Below, piece after piece: positions 24,282-35,069 of a stretch of DNA of 64,000 nt. The stretch lies in the NCBI GenBank assembly GCA_047967505.1, contig CM106538.1. One strand, given 5' to 3'. The DNA comes from Dipteris shenzhenensis (lineage: Eukaryota > Polypodiophyta > Polypodiopsida > Gleicheniales). The translations under genes and the position numbers were made by a program. Every line of letters begins with the position of its first letter. Position 1 is the stretch's first letter. Under the pieces are notes generated by a model. That model did not search any database, was not told where the DNA came from, and saw nothing but the letters and a program-made list of their open reading frames with translations.

Positions 24282-24750
24282 AGATGATAATTGATCAGCA
24301 GCTGGCCGCAACTGAGAATTAAATGGAGCTTTAATTGAGCATGACAAGAAGATGATAATTGATCAGCAGCTGGCCGCAACTGAGAAGTAAATGGAGCTTT
24401 AACTGAGCATGACAACTGATCAGCAGCTGGATGCAACTGAGCAGTCGATGAAGCTTTAATTGAGATTGATACCTTATTAGCAGCGGGATGCAAACTGAGC
24501 AGTAGATGGAGCTTATGATAACTGATTACCTTATTAGCAGCGGGATGCAAACTGAGCAGTAGATGGAGCTTATGATAACTGATTAGCTGCTGGCTGAAAA
24601 TGAGCAGTTGATAGAGTTTTAATTGACCATGATCAGCAGCTGGTTCTAATAGCTGCTGCAAAGGCATTAAATAGCTGTAATAGCGGCTGAAATGACTGAG
24701 CATAGTGGTGGGTAAGGCACTAACTGGCTGTAATATCTTCTGCAATGACT
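24282..24750 (+). repeat. Tandem minisatellite, 57-66 bp units
   Basis: About six to seven units built on the core GATCAGCAGCTGG...AACTGAGCAGT...GATGGAGCTTTAATTGA. Two neighbouring units, 24471-24527 and 24528-24584, are identical (57 bp). The first two units (from 24282 and 24346) are longer and nearly identical. Unit length drift indicates repeated slippage or unequal exchange. Confidence 0.85.
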
Positions 24751-24755
24751 GAGCA

Positions 24756-25395
24756 TGTTAATGGCTGTACTTTGAAGAGGTAGAGAGGGCCAAGATATCT
24801 GCAAGGAGAGATGGTGAAGGCTCACAGCAAAAGGGGCTGAAGTGTTTAACAGGTAGTCATCTCTTGGCTGCCAGTTGGGGAGAGAGGGCTTCTATGTGGG
24901 TGTGCCCAACCCCAGAGAGAGCTATATCATTTTCATCCTTTCTCAATGTATTTCTGTGGAACTCTAGCCAGGACACATTGCCAGGGTTAGAGGCTGACTC
25001 ACAAGGCCTGGTTTGGTATAGGCCTGGTTAGTGGTCACAGTTTGGGGCCAGTTATGGGCTGGTATGGGACCCTGATCAGGGTTGGGTCAACTGACCTGAC
25101 CAGCGTTGGTTTAACCGACTAGAGCAGCTCTGGCTAAATGACCAGACCAGGTTGGTTGGTCAGCCAGGTCAGCAGACCTGGTCGGCCACATCAGCAGCCT
25201 CCTGCCACTATATATAGGGCCATTTGGCCCTGGCCTTGTACATTGTGGAGGTGCAGTCTACAGCCTACCCGTGAGCTCTACGAGGTGCAGTTCTACCTTG
25301 GTTTCAAGTCTATTCTCTCTCTAGTCGTAGTTTGCTGTCCCTCTATTGGCATATGAGCTTTCTATGTCTGTTTGTATATTCCGCTGCACTATGAC
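24756..25395 (+). repeat. LTR of a copia-type element
   Basis: Ends ATGACA directly before a primer site. It carries a TATA box (CTATATATAG, 25208-25217) preceded by a run of GACCTG/GGTTGGT/GGTCGG words (25085-25190). The start at TGTTAATGG is a guess, because the minisatellite abuts it. Confidence 0.5.
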
Positions 25396-25407
25396 ATGGT
25401 ATTAGAG
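25396..25407 (+). other. Primer binding site after the 24756-25395 LTR
   Basis: TGGTATTAGAGC, one mismatch from the initiator Met tRNA primer site TGGTATCAGAGC, directly abutting the LTR end. Confidence 0.65.
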
Positions 25408-27050
25408 CTTCAGGCTGACTCTGAGATGTTGTCACTGCCCATGTCCCATGTCATGGGGATGTGATGGTGAAGTGATTAAACTAACCGCCACTGAATTTGG
25501 CCTATGGGTGTCTGGCTAGGGGCATTAATTAATGTTCAAAGGGTACTTATGATTAAATGTGCAACAAGTGTGATTCCTAGTGCTATTAGCTTGGTTCCAT
25601 TCACCTGGGTCATGTTTTGAAAAATGACCCACTATTCACTAGGGTCATGTCTTAAAAAGTGACCCCCTAGAGCCATTAAATTCCCACGTCCAATTTGCCA
25701 TGTGTCCTGAGTGTGTGCATGCTTGGGCTGTATGCTTGACTTGTGGCGCCTGTGTGTCTCATCTGGAAGCACCTGGAAGGTCCTGGAGCCCTACCCCATC
25801 CTATCCTGCTTGCTGTTTTGGGTCTTCATCCCTACCAGAGAGTCTTTTTGGAGTGGCGTGCGGATTTGTGGAGCTCTCCCTTTGCTGGCTGAAGACGTTT
25901 TTGATGATTTCTTTGCGACAAATCTTCTCCTGCTGGTGTGCCCTGCTGCTGGCATGCTCCCTGGGCCTGGGCGTCTCCATTCTGGGCTCTTTTTGATGCT
26001 TTTCTCGACATTCTTCGCGACAGAATGCTTCCTTTTCATTGTCTGAGGCCATATTCCTGGTCGTCTATCTCCTGGCTCTTGTCTAGTGCTGTGCACACTG
26101 AAATCGAAGATGGCTATGGGCTGAAATCCTCAGTTTGGTGGAAGTCTGGTGGATGACTTCATGGTGGTTTGGTTGCTGATTGGTGGACGACTTTCCTTGT
26201 GACTCTCTCTGGTGCTGGAAGGCAGTCAGGGACAGCCTCCTCTTGCCCCAGTGTGCTAACTGCTGGTCGACCATTTTTTGGGGCTGTTTTGAGCTGAAAT
26301 AGGCTCCATTTGCTTGCCGTACTCTTGTCTTCTTCTCCTGGTGTGTGCATCTGCTACTCTTGCTGAGCTTTGGAAGGTTGGTTGCCCTGCCATTGGCCCG
26401 GAAGAGGAGTGGGGCACTGGTTGTGTTACTCTCCTCTGGGGGAGCAGTGGCAAGCCTTGGACTCAGTGACGGCCTTGATTTGTGTGGATGGTATGATGTT
26501 GGGTCATTCCGCTTGTGATATGCTTGGCTACTGAAGGGAACCAAGAGGATAGCACTGGGTGTTGGTCACTTGCACAGCCATTGGTTGGCATTGTACTGGG
26601 TTGCACCTGTGGGTGAGTTCAGGAAGGGAGCCCCTTGTAATGGAACTAACTAGTGAATAAATAAATACCGCAAGGGTCGTTAAGTGTTAGGGCCAACAGG
26701 TGTCATTGTGTATGCTTATTGAGTAGGGGCATTCTAGCCTCCCTTGGTTTTTGTGATTTAGTGATGCTATGTTGTGGTATTGTATGCTCTCAGTATTGTA
26801 TTTGGCAATGGCAATGGAATATGATGGTTGTATTTTGGTGTTGTGAGGAAGTAGAGTAAGATATACTGCCCTTTGTTAGTCAAAGGCCGGTTACAGTGGT
26901 TCAGTTGCCGGGACCCTCATCAAATCATCCAGAGGAGTTTCTGGGCAGCTTGGGTAGAGAAAGTATCTGCTGATTTTCCTTGGTACAGCCACCCATTGCC
27001 TTAAATATGGAGCTTATAAGACTTGGTTATGATGTAGACTCAGAGTCAGT
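25408..27050. other. Non-coding retroelement interior or spacer
   Basis: No gag or pol recognised on either strand. Open frames around 25700-26050 and 26083-26544 overlap on opposite strands and show no domain. An AATAAATAAATA stretch lies at 26655-26667. It may be the interior of a non-autonomous element headed by the 25395 LTR. Confidence 0.35.
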
Positions 27051-27184
27051 AACTTGTATTCTTCTATCTTAGTCCTTCCACAAACACTCTCTTCTTTCTT
27101 CCATCCTAGTGCTTCTCATTAACTTGTATTCTTCCATCCTAGTCCTTCCACAAACACTCTCTTCTTTCTTCCATCCTAGTCCAT
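27051..27184 (+). repeat. 70-bp tandem duplication
   Basis: 27051-27120 and 27121-27184 share AACTTGTATTCTTC and CCTTCCACAAACACTCTC with two or three changes. Confidence 0.85.
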
Positions 27185-27211
27185 CTCTCTTTCTTTATCA
27201 TCTCCCCACCC

Positions 27212-27661
27212 ATGGATGTCCTTGGCATCGTCGAAGACGTGGAGTCCAGAATTAATAGTCTCAAAAAATGGATTGTTGACCAAGCAGCACAAAGAGAGGT
27301 CAGAATTCGATAAGGCTCTCCATTGACATGGATGAGAGAGGAATTTGATGCATAGAGGCGCGTAGAGAGGGAGGAGACTCTCAAGATAGCAGAGAGTGAA
27401 AGACTTTCCAGACATATTATAAAAGCACGACAAGATTCCTTAGACTTCTTAAGTAACCTTCGTTATCACAGCTCTCGTCATGGGCAATCTGATGCGGATG
27501 CTGAGAGAACAATAAGAGCCTCACAAAGAAATTATAAAGAAACAATCTGTGACTGCTTGAATTTCTTCCTTGCATGTAATTATGTCGAGGATACAGATGT
27601 GGAGGTAGTGGAAGATTGGGTTATTGAGAAGATAAGAGAGACCAATGATGAGATCTTCTAG
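27212..27661 (+). pseudogene. Unrecognised coding-like frame with two stops
   Basis: A 149-codon frame from ATG 27212 to TAG 27661, broken only by TAA at 27311-27313 and TAG at 27353-27355. The predicted protein is hydrophilic and probably helical (VEDVESRINSLKKWIVDQAA, REETLKIAESERLSRHI). The long same-frame continuity suggests a once-translated sequence. No family recognised; it could be a TE-carried or host fragment. Confidence 0.35.
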
Positions 27662-27775
27662 ACTTTGGGTAGTGGAAGATTGGGGTGAAGAAGAGAGACC
27701 AATGATGAGATCTTCTAGACTTTGGGTTATTGAGAAGATAAGAGAGACCAAGGATGAGATCTTCTAGACTTTTCT
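27617..27775 (+). repeat. Tandem repeat of about 45-60 bp
   Basis: The block GAGAGACCAATGATGAGATC with TTCTAGACTTTGGG occurs three times, starting near 27636, 27690 and 27743. The last copy has AAGG for AATG. It duplicates the 3' end of the frame ending at 27661. Confidence 0.8.
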
Positions 27776-27783
27776 CTACATTG

Positions 27784-28401
27784 CTAATACAGTTTGTAAA
27801 TTAGAGCCAGAGCAGCAAGGCCATTATGTTGACTGATCTGAACTACTCGAGCTTCACCGTCATCATCTGGGTTGTCAGGATTGTCATCGGCATCTGCTGT
27901 CCAGTCAACAGTAGGCATGGCTGTTTGGGCATGTGCTAAGGTATCACTAAAAGATTCATCTTCTTTATACCATCCATCTGTATCAGCTTTGTTGACCTTT
28001 GCATCAAACTCCACAGTCACTTCTTGCTTGGCTGTCTGCATTTCAGTATGAACTAGATTCTTGACTGCAGAGACTAGTTGGGGGGTGGGGGGGAAGCATT
28101 GCATGACTTTATAACCTCGTCATTGACTTCCTTCTTACTAGGTCCTTCCAAGGCTTGAATTCTTCTATGGCATCCGTTAGTGTATCCTCAGCTCTCTCAC
28201 TTGATCTTGTAGGAAGTAAATTTGTTCATGATATCCAAGAATTGGTCGATCAAAAAGACCACCTCGTTCATATATATGTGCATACGGGGAAGGCGTCCTG
28301 GCTGCTACTGTGGAGTATCTGGCTTTGTTACTAGAGGCTGCTGGAGTGGAAGGGGTTTTTGAAGAGGAGGAAGATAGGCTGGGCCATGCTTTGCTAGCCA
28401 T
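27784..28401 (-). pseudogene. Unrecognised coding-like region
   Basis: 28401-28177 starts MASKAWPSLSSSSSKTPSTP and ends YFLQDQVRELRIH. After stops, 28104-27784 gives an acidic tail (DADDNPDNPDDDGEA). The Ser-rich start and helical segments resemble retroelement gag N-termini in style only. No domain can be named. Confidence 0.3.
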
Positions 28402-28599
28402 ATCTCCTGTTACCCCCTGGCTGAGCTAACCCCCTAGTTGGGCTGGGGGTTCAGCCTAGCTAGGGGTTCCTAATTCAGGAGCAGGGAGCAGGGAGCAGAA
28501 GCGGAACGGGAGCAAGAGGTACGAGCGTATGGGTACGGGAGCAGCTACAGGTACGGACGGGAGCGGGAGCAGGTACGGACGGGAGCGGGAGGGGTTTAG

Positions 28600-28890
28600 C
28601 AGAGAGGCTACGAGTGGAGAGGCTACGGGAGGGGGGGAACTGAGAGAATACGAGAGGGGGGGCGGAGAGGCTACGGGAGGGAGGGTGCGGAGAGGCTACG
28701 AGAGGCGGGGGCGGAGAGGCTACGGGAGGGGGGCGGGCGGAGAGGCTACGAGAGGGGGGCAGAGAGGCTACGGGAGGGGAGGCGGAGAGACTACGAGAGG
28801 GAGGGCGGAGAGGCTACGGGAGAGGGGGGCGGAGAGGCTACGGGAGGGGGTGGCGGAGAGGCTACGGGAGGGGGAGAGGGCGGGAGACGG
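28600..28890 (+). repeat. G-rich minisatellite, about 20-23 bp unit
   Basis: Around twelve units of the form GGAGAGGCTACGGGAGGGGG. The open frame through it (Gly-Arg-Glu-rich) is a by-product of the repeat. The G-runs could form quadruplexes. Confidence 0.9.
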
Positions 28891-28961
28891 ACAAAACGAA
28901 CAGAGCGGGGGGAGAGAGAGTGGTTGCATATGAGAGCAGGCTGCTCTGAGATGCTGAACAC

Positions 28962-29126
28962 AACATGAATGTGTATGAACAAGAATTGGTAGCTGTAATA
29001 CATGCTCTTACTGTGTGGAAGCACTATTTATTAGGTGCTGATTTTTATGTGCAAACTGATCACCAATCGCTGCAGTACTCTCTCACTTAGAGAAAGTTGT
29101 CAGAGAAGCACATGAGATGGGCAAAC
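28962..29126 (+). pseudogene. Gypsy RNase H fragment
   Basis: In one frame: MNVYEQELVAVIHALTVWKHYLLG and FYVQTDHQSLQY, the Ty3/gypsy RNase H signature, then a stop (TAG, 29088-29090) and RKLSEKHMRWAN. It is joined directly to the G-rich minisatellite on the left. Confidence 0.75.
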
Positions 29127-29445
29127 TGAAGAGACATGGCATGGAGGAACGGAAAAGAAAATGGAAAGGCAAAGAACTAAATGGAAAGCATAACTGAAAT
29201 GAAAGAAAAAGAAATGAAAGGATGCAATAACCAATAGAACTTACATGACCAAGAGAGCTCCAAGTGAGTTGATAGATTTGACATGAGAAAGTACAATGCC
29301 TTTATAGAATAGGCACACACACACTCTAAGTGTTAAATGTATATGGGATAAGTCCCATAGTGACACGTGGCACTCTAGGATATAAAGTAGTCTAGTACTA
29401 CTCTAGTACTCAATAAAAACACACTCTTTGACCCAGGTTTCAACA
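29127..29445 (-). repeat. LTR of the gag-only copia element
   Basis: On the minus strand, TTGAGGGGGA (29446-29455) is a polypurine tract and TGTTGAAACC starts the LTR at 29445. A TATA-like TCTATAAAGG lies near 29310. The far end near 29127 is a guess. Confidence 0.5.
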
Positions 29446-29652
29446 TCCCCCTCAAAGCGAAGTGTGTGAGACCCAATACGTAAAGACTAGACCGATCTTC
29501 CTTCCACCGTAATACTTCAAAGAGTAGACCGATCCCCCCTTTACCGCAATACTCCATTGAGTTTGCGACCGACAAGGGTGGAACACCTACTTCAATGCGC
29601 TTGCGACCGGTAAGTATAGACCATCACTCGTCATCCCCTTACTTTTACAAGG

Positions 29653-30078
29653 GTAGGAGACAAACATAAGCCAAAGTAATAGAAACCAAATACAATCATT
29701 TTTTGGGGAACTACGCAGGGCAGAGGATCCTTATTGACACATAAAATCCATACATAATTTTAGAGGGACTTTTCAAGGTAGATGACCTTTTATTGACTCA
29801 TGTCACACATACTTGGAATGCAAAATCTTTGTCATCCACAACATAGGCCGAGAGGGCTTGATCAGGTAGGAGACAAGCATAAGCCAGAGTAATAGAAACC
29901 AAATACAATCATTTTTTGGGGAACTACGCAGGGCAGAGGATCCTTATTGACACATAATATCCATGCATCATTTTAGAGGAACTTCTCAAGGCAGAGGACC
30001 TGTTATTGACTCATGTCACACATACTTAGAATGCAAAATCTTTGTCATCCACAACATAGGCCGAGAGGGCCTGATCTT
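29653..30078 (-). repeat. 213-bp tandem duplication at the gag 3' end
   Basis: 29653-29865 and 29866-30078 match throughout with about ten differences. The right copy contains the last 17 codons and stop of gag, so the left copy is a duplicate of the gag tail. Confidence 0.9.
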
Positions 30079-30802
30079 GAGGAAGCTCGTCTAGTGGTTC
30101 ATCAGCTGCAAGATTAGCATGATGTTGCTCTTGCTCTCGATCCTTCTTTTTGAAGCAGTGTGCTTCAAGATGCCCTTTGCGCTTACAGTACCTGCATGTG
30201 ATGTTCTTGCTGGCTCTCCATTTGTTGTGGGGCTCGTCAGTGCTTGAATAATGAGGAGTTGAATTCTTGTTGCGGCGATTCTTTTCAAGGAGGGGAGGTA
30301 CCATATCATCAAATGTGGTAGTAGCCAACCTAAGTACTTCAAGAGTGTTCTCAAAGCGAGAGACTCCTTCCATACTATTCATAAGTACTGCCATCTTATC
30401 CTCATCGTCAGGAGGACATTTTAAACTTGACAATTGTTGTACAAGAGATTGCAATTTAGATAAATGATCACGAAACTCATCATGATCCTTCATTTCCAAC
30501 TTGTAAAATTGCAACTTTAGAAAAACTTTGGAGTTTGTAATGTAGTTACCAAATAGAGTCTCCAAACTCTTCCAAATGTTCTTTGCGGTGGAGTTGATGT
30601 CCACATGATGAATCAAGGAGTCCGCCAAGGAAAGCCCAATGAGAGAAATGGCCCGAGTGTTCAGTTTCTTCCATTCCTTGTGTTCGATTTCATCAGCATC
30701 TTTGTCATCGATTACTTCCCATACACCTTCCTTCATGAGAAGGAGCTTCATCTTGGTTTGCCAGGTGGGAAAACCTTCCCCGTTGAATTTGTCCATTATC
30801 AC
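30026..30802 (-). CDS. Copia gag, intact frame of 258 codons
   Basis: Uninterrupted from Met (30802) to stop. Residues 3-30 give the DKFNGEGFPTWQTKMKLLL gag start. The middle holds TAKNIWKSLETLFGNY, LKLQFYKLEMKD and a helical region. The zinc knuckle CRYCKRKGHLEAHC (C-x2-C-x4-H-x4-C) is near residues 203-216. It ends 25-45 residues after the point where a protease would normally begin (YVVDD), so gag is separate from pol here. It is the only intact gag in the window. Confidence 0.75.
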   Translation of the reverse strand: MIMDKFNGEGFPTWQTKMKLLLMKEGVWEVIDDKDADEIEHKEWKKLNTRAISLIGLSLADSLIHHVDINSTAKNIWKSLETLFGNYITNSKVFLKLQFYKLEMKDHDEFRDHLSKLQSLVQQLSSLKCPPDDEDKMAVLMNSMEGVSRFENTLEVLRLATTTFDDMVPPLLEKNRRNKNSTPHYSSTDEPHNKWRASKNITCRYCKRKGHLEAHCFKKKDREQEQHHANLAADEPLDELPQDQALSAYVVDDKDFAF

Positions 30803-31959
30803 CGAGTTGTTGGAGATGGAAACAATGATGTTCTAAGTACAAGAGAAAGATAGAGTTCTCCGAGAAGAGTCACTGTGCGGGAGCATTCAGCATATAATAA
30901 TGTCCTTTTGCAAGGCTAAACCACGTTCTCATAATACATGAAGTTGTACAGTAGCAGCCCACAGTTACAGACATAAAATTCGTGCAGGAATGAAATTCGT
31001 CACTTTCTTGTAGAGGCCATAACTTTTCACCAAGATGTCAAAATGAAGTGATGTAAAATTGAAAAATGTAGTTCGCAAGATGCTCTACAACTTTGCTTCA
31101 GATTGCAGGTTGAAATTCCATTTCTGTCGCAAGATATGGATGCCGCTCAGAAAACGGGTGCTTTCCTGGCAGAAGTGGCTGTAGCTAGGCGGCCATGAAG
31201 GCATTTGCTGCGGGCTACCTGCGGAGAACTGAGCTGCAAATGCCAGCCAGCAAGTCGATGAAGATCGTGAAGGTAATCTCCTTCTCCTTCTCCAAGTCAA
31301 GGCAGCCAATGTTGGTGGAGAGAATCAAGATCTCAAGCAACAGGAGCAGCTCCATGTCTTAGGAACACCCCCTCCCCCCAAAAGAAAAAAAAAGAAAAAA
31401 AACTTTTTCCAGCCTCTTTCTCACGGCAATTTCGGGGCCTTTCCTAGCCCCGTTGGGGCTTATTTGGGCCACATTTTGCAGCTTCTTCATCGACCTTTCT
31501 CTCGAGCTTCTCCATTGACATTTTCGTGGTTCTACACACTATATCAGTTTTCGAATTTCTTTGCAGGGAAAGCCATACATTCAAGCTTCCTCTCTCCTGT
31601 GGCAGTTCACCATGGCAACACAACGTCCCCCTCTTGAGTCACTTGATGATAGTGATGAGGCTGCTCGGCATGAGCACTTGCCTTCCACAGTGGGTGCATC
31701 CACTAACAAATGGTCCTACTACCACTCAGGCCCTCTCTCCTACATCTCGGGTTGTTCAGGCTCAATTCCTTGCAGCATTCTCCTCCATGCTCTAGCAGGA
31801 TACATCTTTACAGTTGGGACAGCAAATGATTAGTCAGCAGTCTGAGCAGATTGGCCAGTTGTCGCACATGCATTACCGGACAAAGGCAAGCAGCCTATAC
31901 CCCAGCATGGGGTCCAATCAGACAGCCAGAATGCATCCTCTACACCACGCCGATGTTTT
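30803..31959. other. Spacer between gag-only element and PTB-like frame
   Basis: No gene assigned. An A-rich stretch lies at 31378-31402. A plus-strand frame at 31561-31833 precedes the PTB-like frame and might be part of the same degraded sequence, but it carries no domain. Confidence 0.35.
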
Positions 31960-32752
31960 ATGGCAGACGTTGCACGCATAGCAGGATTTCAGCCCAAGGG
32001 AACTCTTTCGATTACCATCTACAACCTCTTGTACCCTATTACATTGGATATGTTACATCAAGTATTTTCCCCTTTTGGGCTTATTGAGAAGATTGCCATG
32101 CATCAGATTTCAAGTGGTCTACATGCTGAACTACACTATGCCTCACAGGCTAGTGCATTGCAAGCACGAAATAGCTTGTAAGGTCGGGATATATATGACG
32201 GTGGCTGTACATTACACATTCAGCTGTTAGAACCGACAAAGATGTCATTCCATGCTAAATGTGGAGATACAAATGCCATAGAGCAGCCACCTGTTTTTAG
32301 AGCCATGATTACTAGAGGGGTGATGACACAGGCTAAGCAGGCTAATAAAATAGCCACCCAACATCTGAGGAGAATGCACAGGTGCAAATGTGGGTAACGC
32401 AGCCAATGCAGCCAAGCCATCCTATGCCTCCCACTAGTACACAGCCAAATCATGCTTCAAAGTTGGTGAACATGCCTTTGTATGCAGGACACAAATCTGA
32501 TTATTTCAAGGCGATTACAGCTGCAAATACAAATGGATTTTTTGGGGATACCAGCTTAAATAAAAAGAGCAGCCCACATGATGGTAACAAATATGGACAG
32601 CAAGGGGGCTGTTGTATCAGTTTGCAGGACCGATACATTGCTCCAGACGATGCCTTAGCAGTTCAGCATACCAATGGAAGGAATACATGTATGCATGGTG
32701 ATGGCAGAAGCCTAGATAATAGTGACAATGAAGCAGGCCAAATGGTTGAAAA
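31960..32752 (+). pseudogene. PTB-like RRM retrocopy, left part
   Basis: 31960-32397 encodes an RRM close to that of plant polypyrimidine-tract-binding proteins: LLYPITLDMLHQVFSPFGLIEKI, then ARNSL*GRDIYDGGCTLHIQ. The stop at 32179-32181 (TAA) stands where the family usually has Gln, consistent with CAA to TAA. A frame shift near 32370 leads into a second frame with no known domain (TQPMQPSHPMPPTSTQPNH), running to 32752, where copia D begins. No introns are visible. The right part resumes at 43088. Confidence 0.65.
32748..32752. repeat. Left target-site duplication of copia D
   Basis: GAAAA, paired with GTAAA at 43088-43092, one mismatch. Both flanks are parts of the PTB-like sequence. Confidence 0.5.
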
Positions 32753-33174
32753 TGTTGGAAATAGAGGATAGAATCACTCACACCTCACTTCCTCTCTAGC
32801 TCATACAACACTCAGAAAACTGAAAGAGAGATAGGCCAAAACTCAGATATAGTCCCCACAATCGTGGGCAACAAAAGCTCTAGAGAGAGCGTGTACAAAC
32901 AGCTCGAGTGCTGTTTAAAAGATGCTGAGCCTCTTCCTCTCCCTGTGCGCTTGCCTGTGTGCAAGGCTGTAAGTGCAGGTGATGAGGAATGAGGGGGGAA
33001 GGGGGAGCTATTTATAGGAGGGGCTAGGCCCCCTTGATTTGGCCGACTAGGGAGTCGGGTCCCTGCCCTAGAAACCGACCTGCCAGCCCACCAACCGACT
33101 TGACTGGTCGGCCTTTGCTGGCTGGTCAGGCCGGCTCAGGTCTGCCCTATATAAAGGGCCCATAAGTAGGGCTT
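32753..33174 (-). repeat. 3' LTR of copia D, truncated
   Basis: Aligns with 42483-42885 with roughly 15-20 substitutions. It lacks the part matching 42886-43087 and joins RT sequence directly at about 33175. Confidence 0.9.
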
Positions 33175-33482
33175 ATAGCTTTGCAATTTTCCATCTCAAA
33201 GCGTTTGAGCAGTTCCTTGCAATACTTCTCCTGTGAAATAAAGATATTGCTCTTTCCCTGTTTCACCTCAATCCCAAGGAAGTAGTGACGTATGCCTAAG
33301 TGAGTTATCTCGAACTCCTCCATAAGAAGTCTCTTGACCTGAGCAATCTTCTTCGTATGATCCCCATTAATGATGAGGTCATCCACATATAGAATCAATA
33401 CCAGCCGCAAATCCCCCTCCGTGTCGAGATACATATTTGCCTCTAATGAACTCCACTGAAGCCCGATCTTCTGGAAGAACAC
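33147..33482 (-). pseudogene. Copia D RT, C-terminal part
   Basis: Encodes LRLVLILYVDDLIING with the YVDD box, LLMEEFEITHLG, HYFLGIEV and FISQEKYCKELLKRFEM. Coding continuity ends at NCKAIS, the junction with LTR sequence, so the RNase H is missing. Confidence 0.85.
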
Positions 33483-33633
33483 ATCTATCCGTTGGTACCA
33501 AGCTCTAGGGGTCTGTTTCAGCCCGTATAAGGCCGCCTTAAGTTTGCAGACTTTTGATGGGGATCTTGGACTCTGAAATCCTCATATACCTCCTCCTCCA
33601 GGTTACCATTCAAAAATGCAGACTTGACGTCCA

Positions 33634-34841
33634 TTAAAAAATAGGCCAACTGTGATGAGCAGCCAAGGCAATGACTGTCCGAATAGTCACTATCCTAGCT
33701 GTGGGGGCAAAGGTCTCGTTGAAGTCAAGTCCTTCAGACTGTGCGTAGCCTTTTACCACCAATCTTGCTTTGTGTTTGTCCAAGCTTCCATCTGACTTGA
33801 ACTTAAGCTTGTAGACCCATTTAGTCTTGATGACCTTCCGTTTCGTTGGTTTGGGTACTAAATCCCAAGTGTCATTTTTCAAAATGGCTTCCATCTCAGC
33901 CTTCATGGCTTCCTGCCATTGTGGTATATCCTTCGCTTTCTGGAAGGAACGGAGCTCAGCAAGTTGAGCTACCAAAGTGAAGTTCACGAAGGGAGTCTTC
34001 ATGTTTCTTTAAGACCGCCGCGCTTCGGAATTGCTCTCGGGTATGTCCGTGACCCGTGAGTCTCCTAATGTCTTTAAATACCATTGAGGTAGCTTCTTCT
34101 CAGATGGAGGTACTTTGGATGAAGTTGACTTGGGAGCTGGCTCTGGAATGGCACGCTCCTCCTCCTTCTCCTCTTGATCTTCAGTTGGCTCCACCTCGCG
34201 GATGGTGACTTTGGGTGGGGGTAATGTTGGAAGTTCTGGAACCTCCTCGGCACAGGCTATTGCTCGGTCTCTTCAAAGATCACATCGTTGCTGATAAGGA
34301 TCTTCTTCTTGTCTGGGTCGAATAGGTGGTAGGCCTTGGACTCTTCACTATATCCCACAAAGATACAGCTCTGGCTATGGGGATCCAGCGTTGTTCGCTC
34401 ATCTTTGTGTACATGCACAAATGCTTTAGAACTAAAAACCCTCAGATGAGAAATGATGGGCTTCTTACCATAATAAGCTTCGTATGGAATCTTGTCATCA
34501 ACATCCTTGGTCTTGGTTTTATTGAGGATGTGAACGGTAGTGTTCACGGCTTCACCCCAGTAGGCTTTTGAGAGATTCCTCCCTTGCAACATGGTCAACC
34601 CTGTCTCTATGACGGTCCTGTTTTCCTCCCAGCAACTCCATTCTGCTGAGATGTGCGAGCTGTCGTGAGTTGTCTCTTGATCCCTTGCTTCTTGCAGATT
34701 CCATTGAACTCGGTTGAAGTGAACTCCCCCCCTCTGTCGGTGCGGAAGGCTTTGATTACCTCCCCGCTCTCCTTCTCTACCTGGGCCTTTCAGACTTTGA
34801 ATTTCACGAAAGCCTGAGATTTCTTGGCCAAGAAAAATACC
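33634..34841 (-). pseudogene. Copia D integrase (second part) and RT N-terminal part
   Basis: 34841-34600 continues the integrase split by copia E (FLAKKSQAFVKF, DRGGEFTSTEF) with frame changes. 34598-34257 encodes the integrase tail (AYYGKKPIISHLRVF, SNDVIFEE). 34194-34009 is a Glu/Pro-rich linker. 34002-33634 encodes the RT start (WQEAMKAEMEAILKNDTWDL, KARLVVKGYAQ, FAPTARIVTIRT). Confidence 0.8.
34837..34841. repeat. Left target-site duplication of copia E
   Basis: ATACC, identical to 40738-40742. Both flanks lie in copia D integrase, which reads through when E is removed in thought. Confidence 0.95.
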
Positions 34842-35042
34842 TGTAGGATCGTTTGAAAAGAGAGAGTGCAGGTTGCAAAAGAGTCGATGGATTAGCCGTC
34901 ACGTCAAACTAGGATAGTAGAAAAGAAAGAGTACAAAGTACTTGTACCTAGACCTAGGACTAAGTGTCCTAGGTGTCACATAGGACTAAGTGTCCTGTGT
35001 GGCCTAAAAGGCACTAACACTACAAGTGCCTATATTTATGCC
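34842..35042 (-). repeat. 3' LTR of copia E, start altered
   Basis: Matches 40480-40679 except for one 2-bp indel and one substitution. Beyond 35042 similarity stops: the first 58 bases of the LTR are replaced by about 27 other bases, and no polypurine tract is visible. Confidence 0.9.
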
Positions 35043-35069
35043 ACCTATGAATGTACAAGGGATGTCAGA

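Larger units (their letters stand above)
29127..30802 (-). mobile_element. Gag-only copia derivative
   Basis: Minus-strand order: gag (30802-30026), a 213-bp tandem duplication, a polypurine tract (29446-29455) and an LTR. Protease, integrase, RT and RNase H are all absent from the 570 bases between the gag end and the tract. No primer site or 5' LTR was found to the right of gag. Confidence 0.6.

Noticed and set aside
24282-24750. CRISPR-like array
   Set aside because: Units are contiguous and drift in length; there are no unique spacers, and the window is plant nuclear DNA.
28529-28933. Gly/Arg-rich 134-codon frame
   Set aside because: It is produced by the G-rich minisatellite, whose unit drifts without regard to frame.
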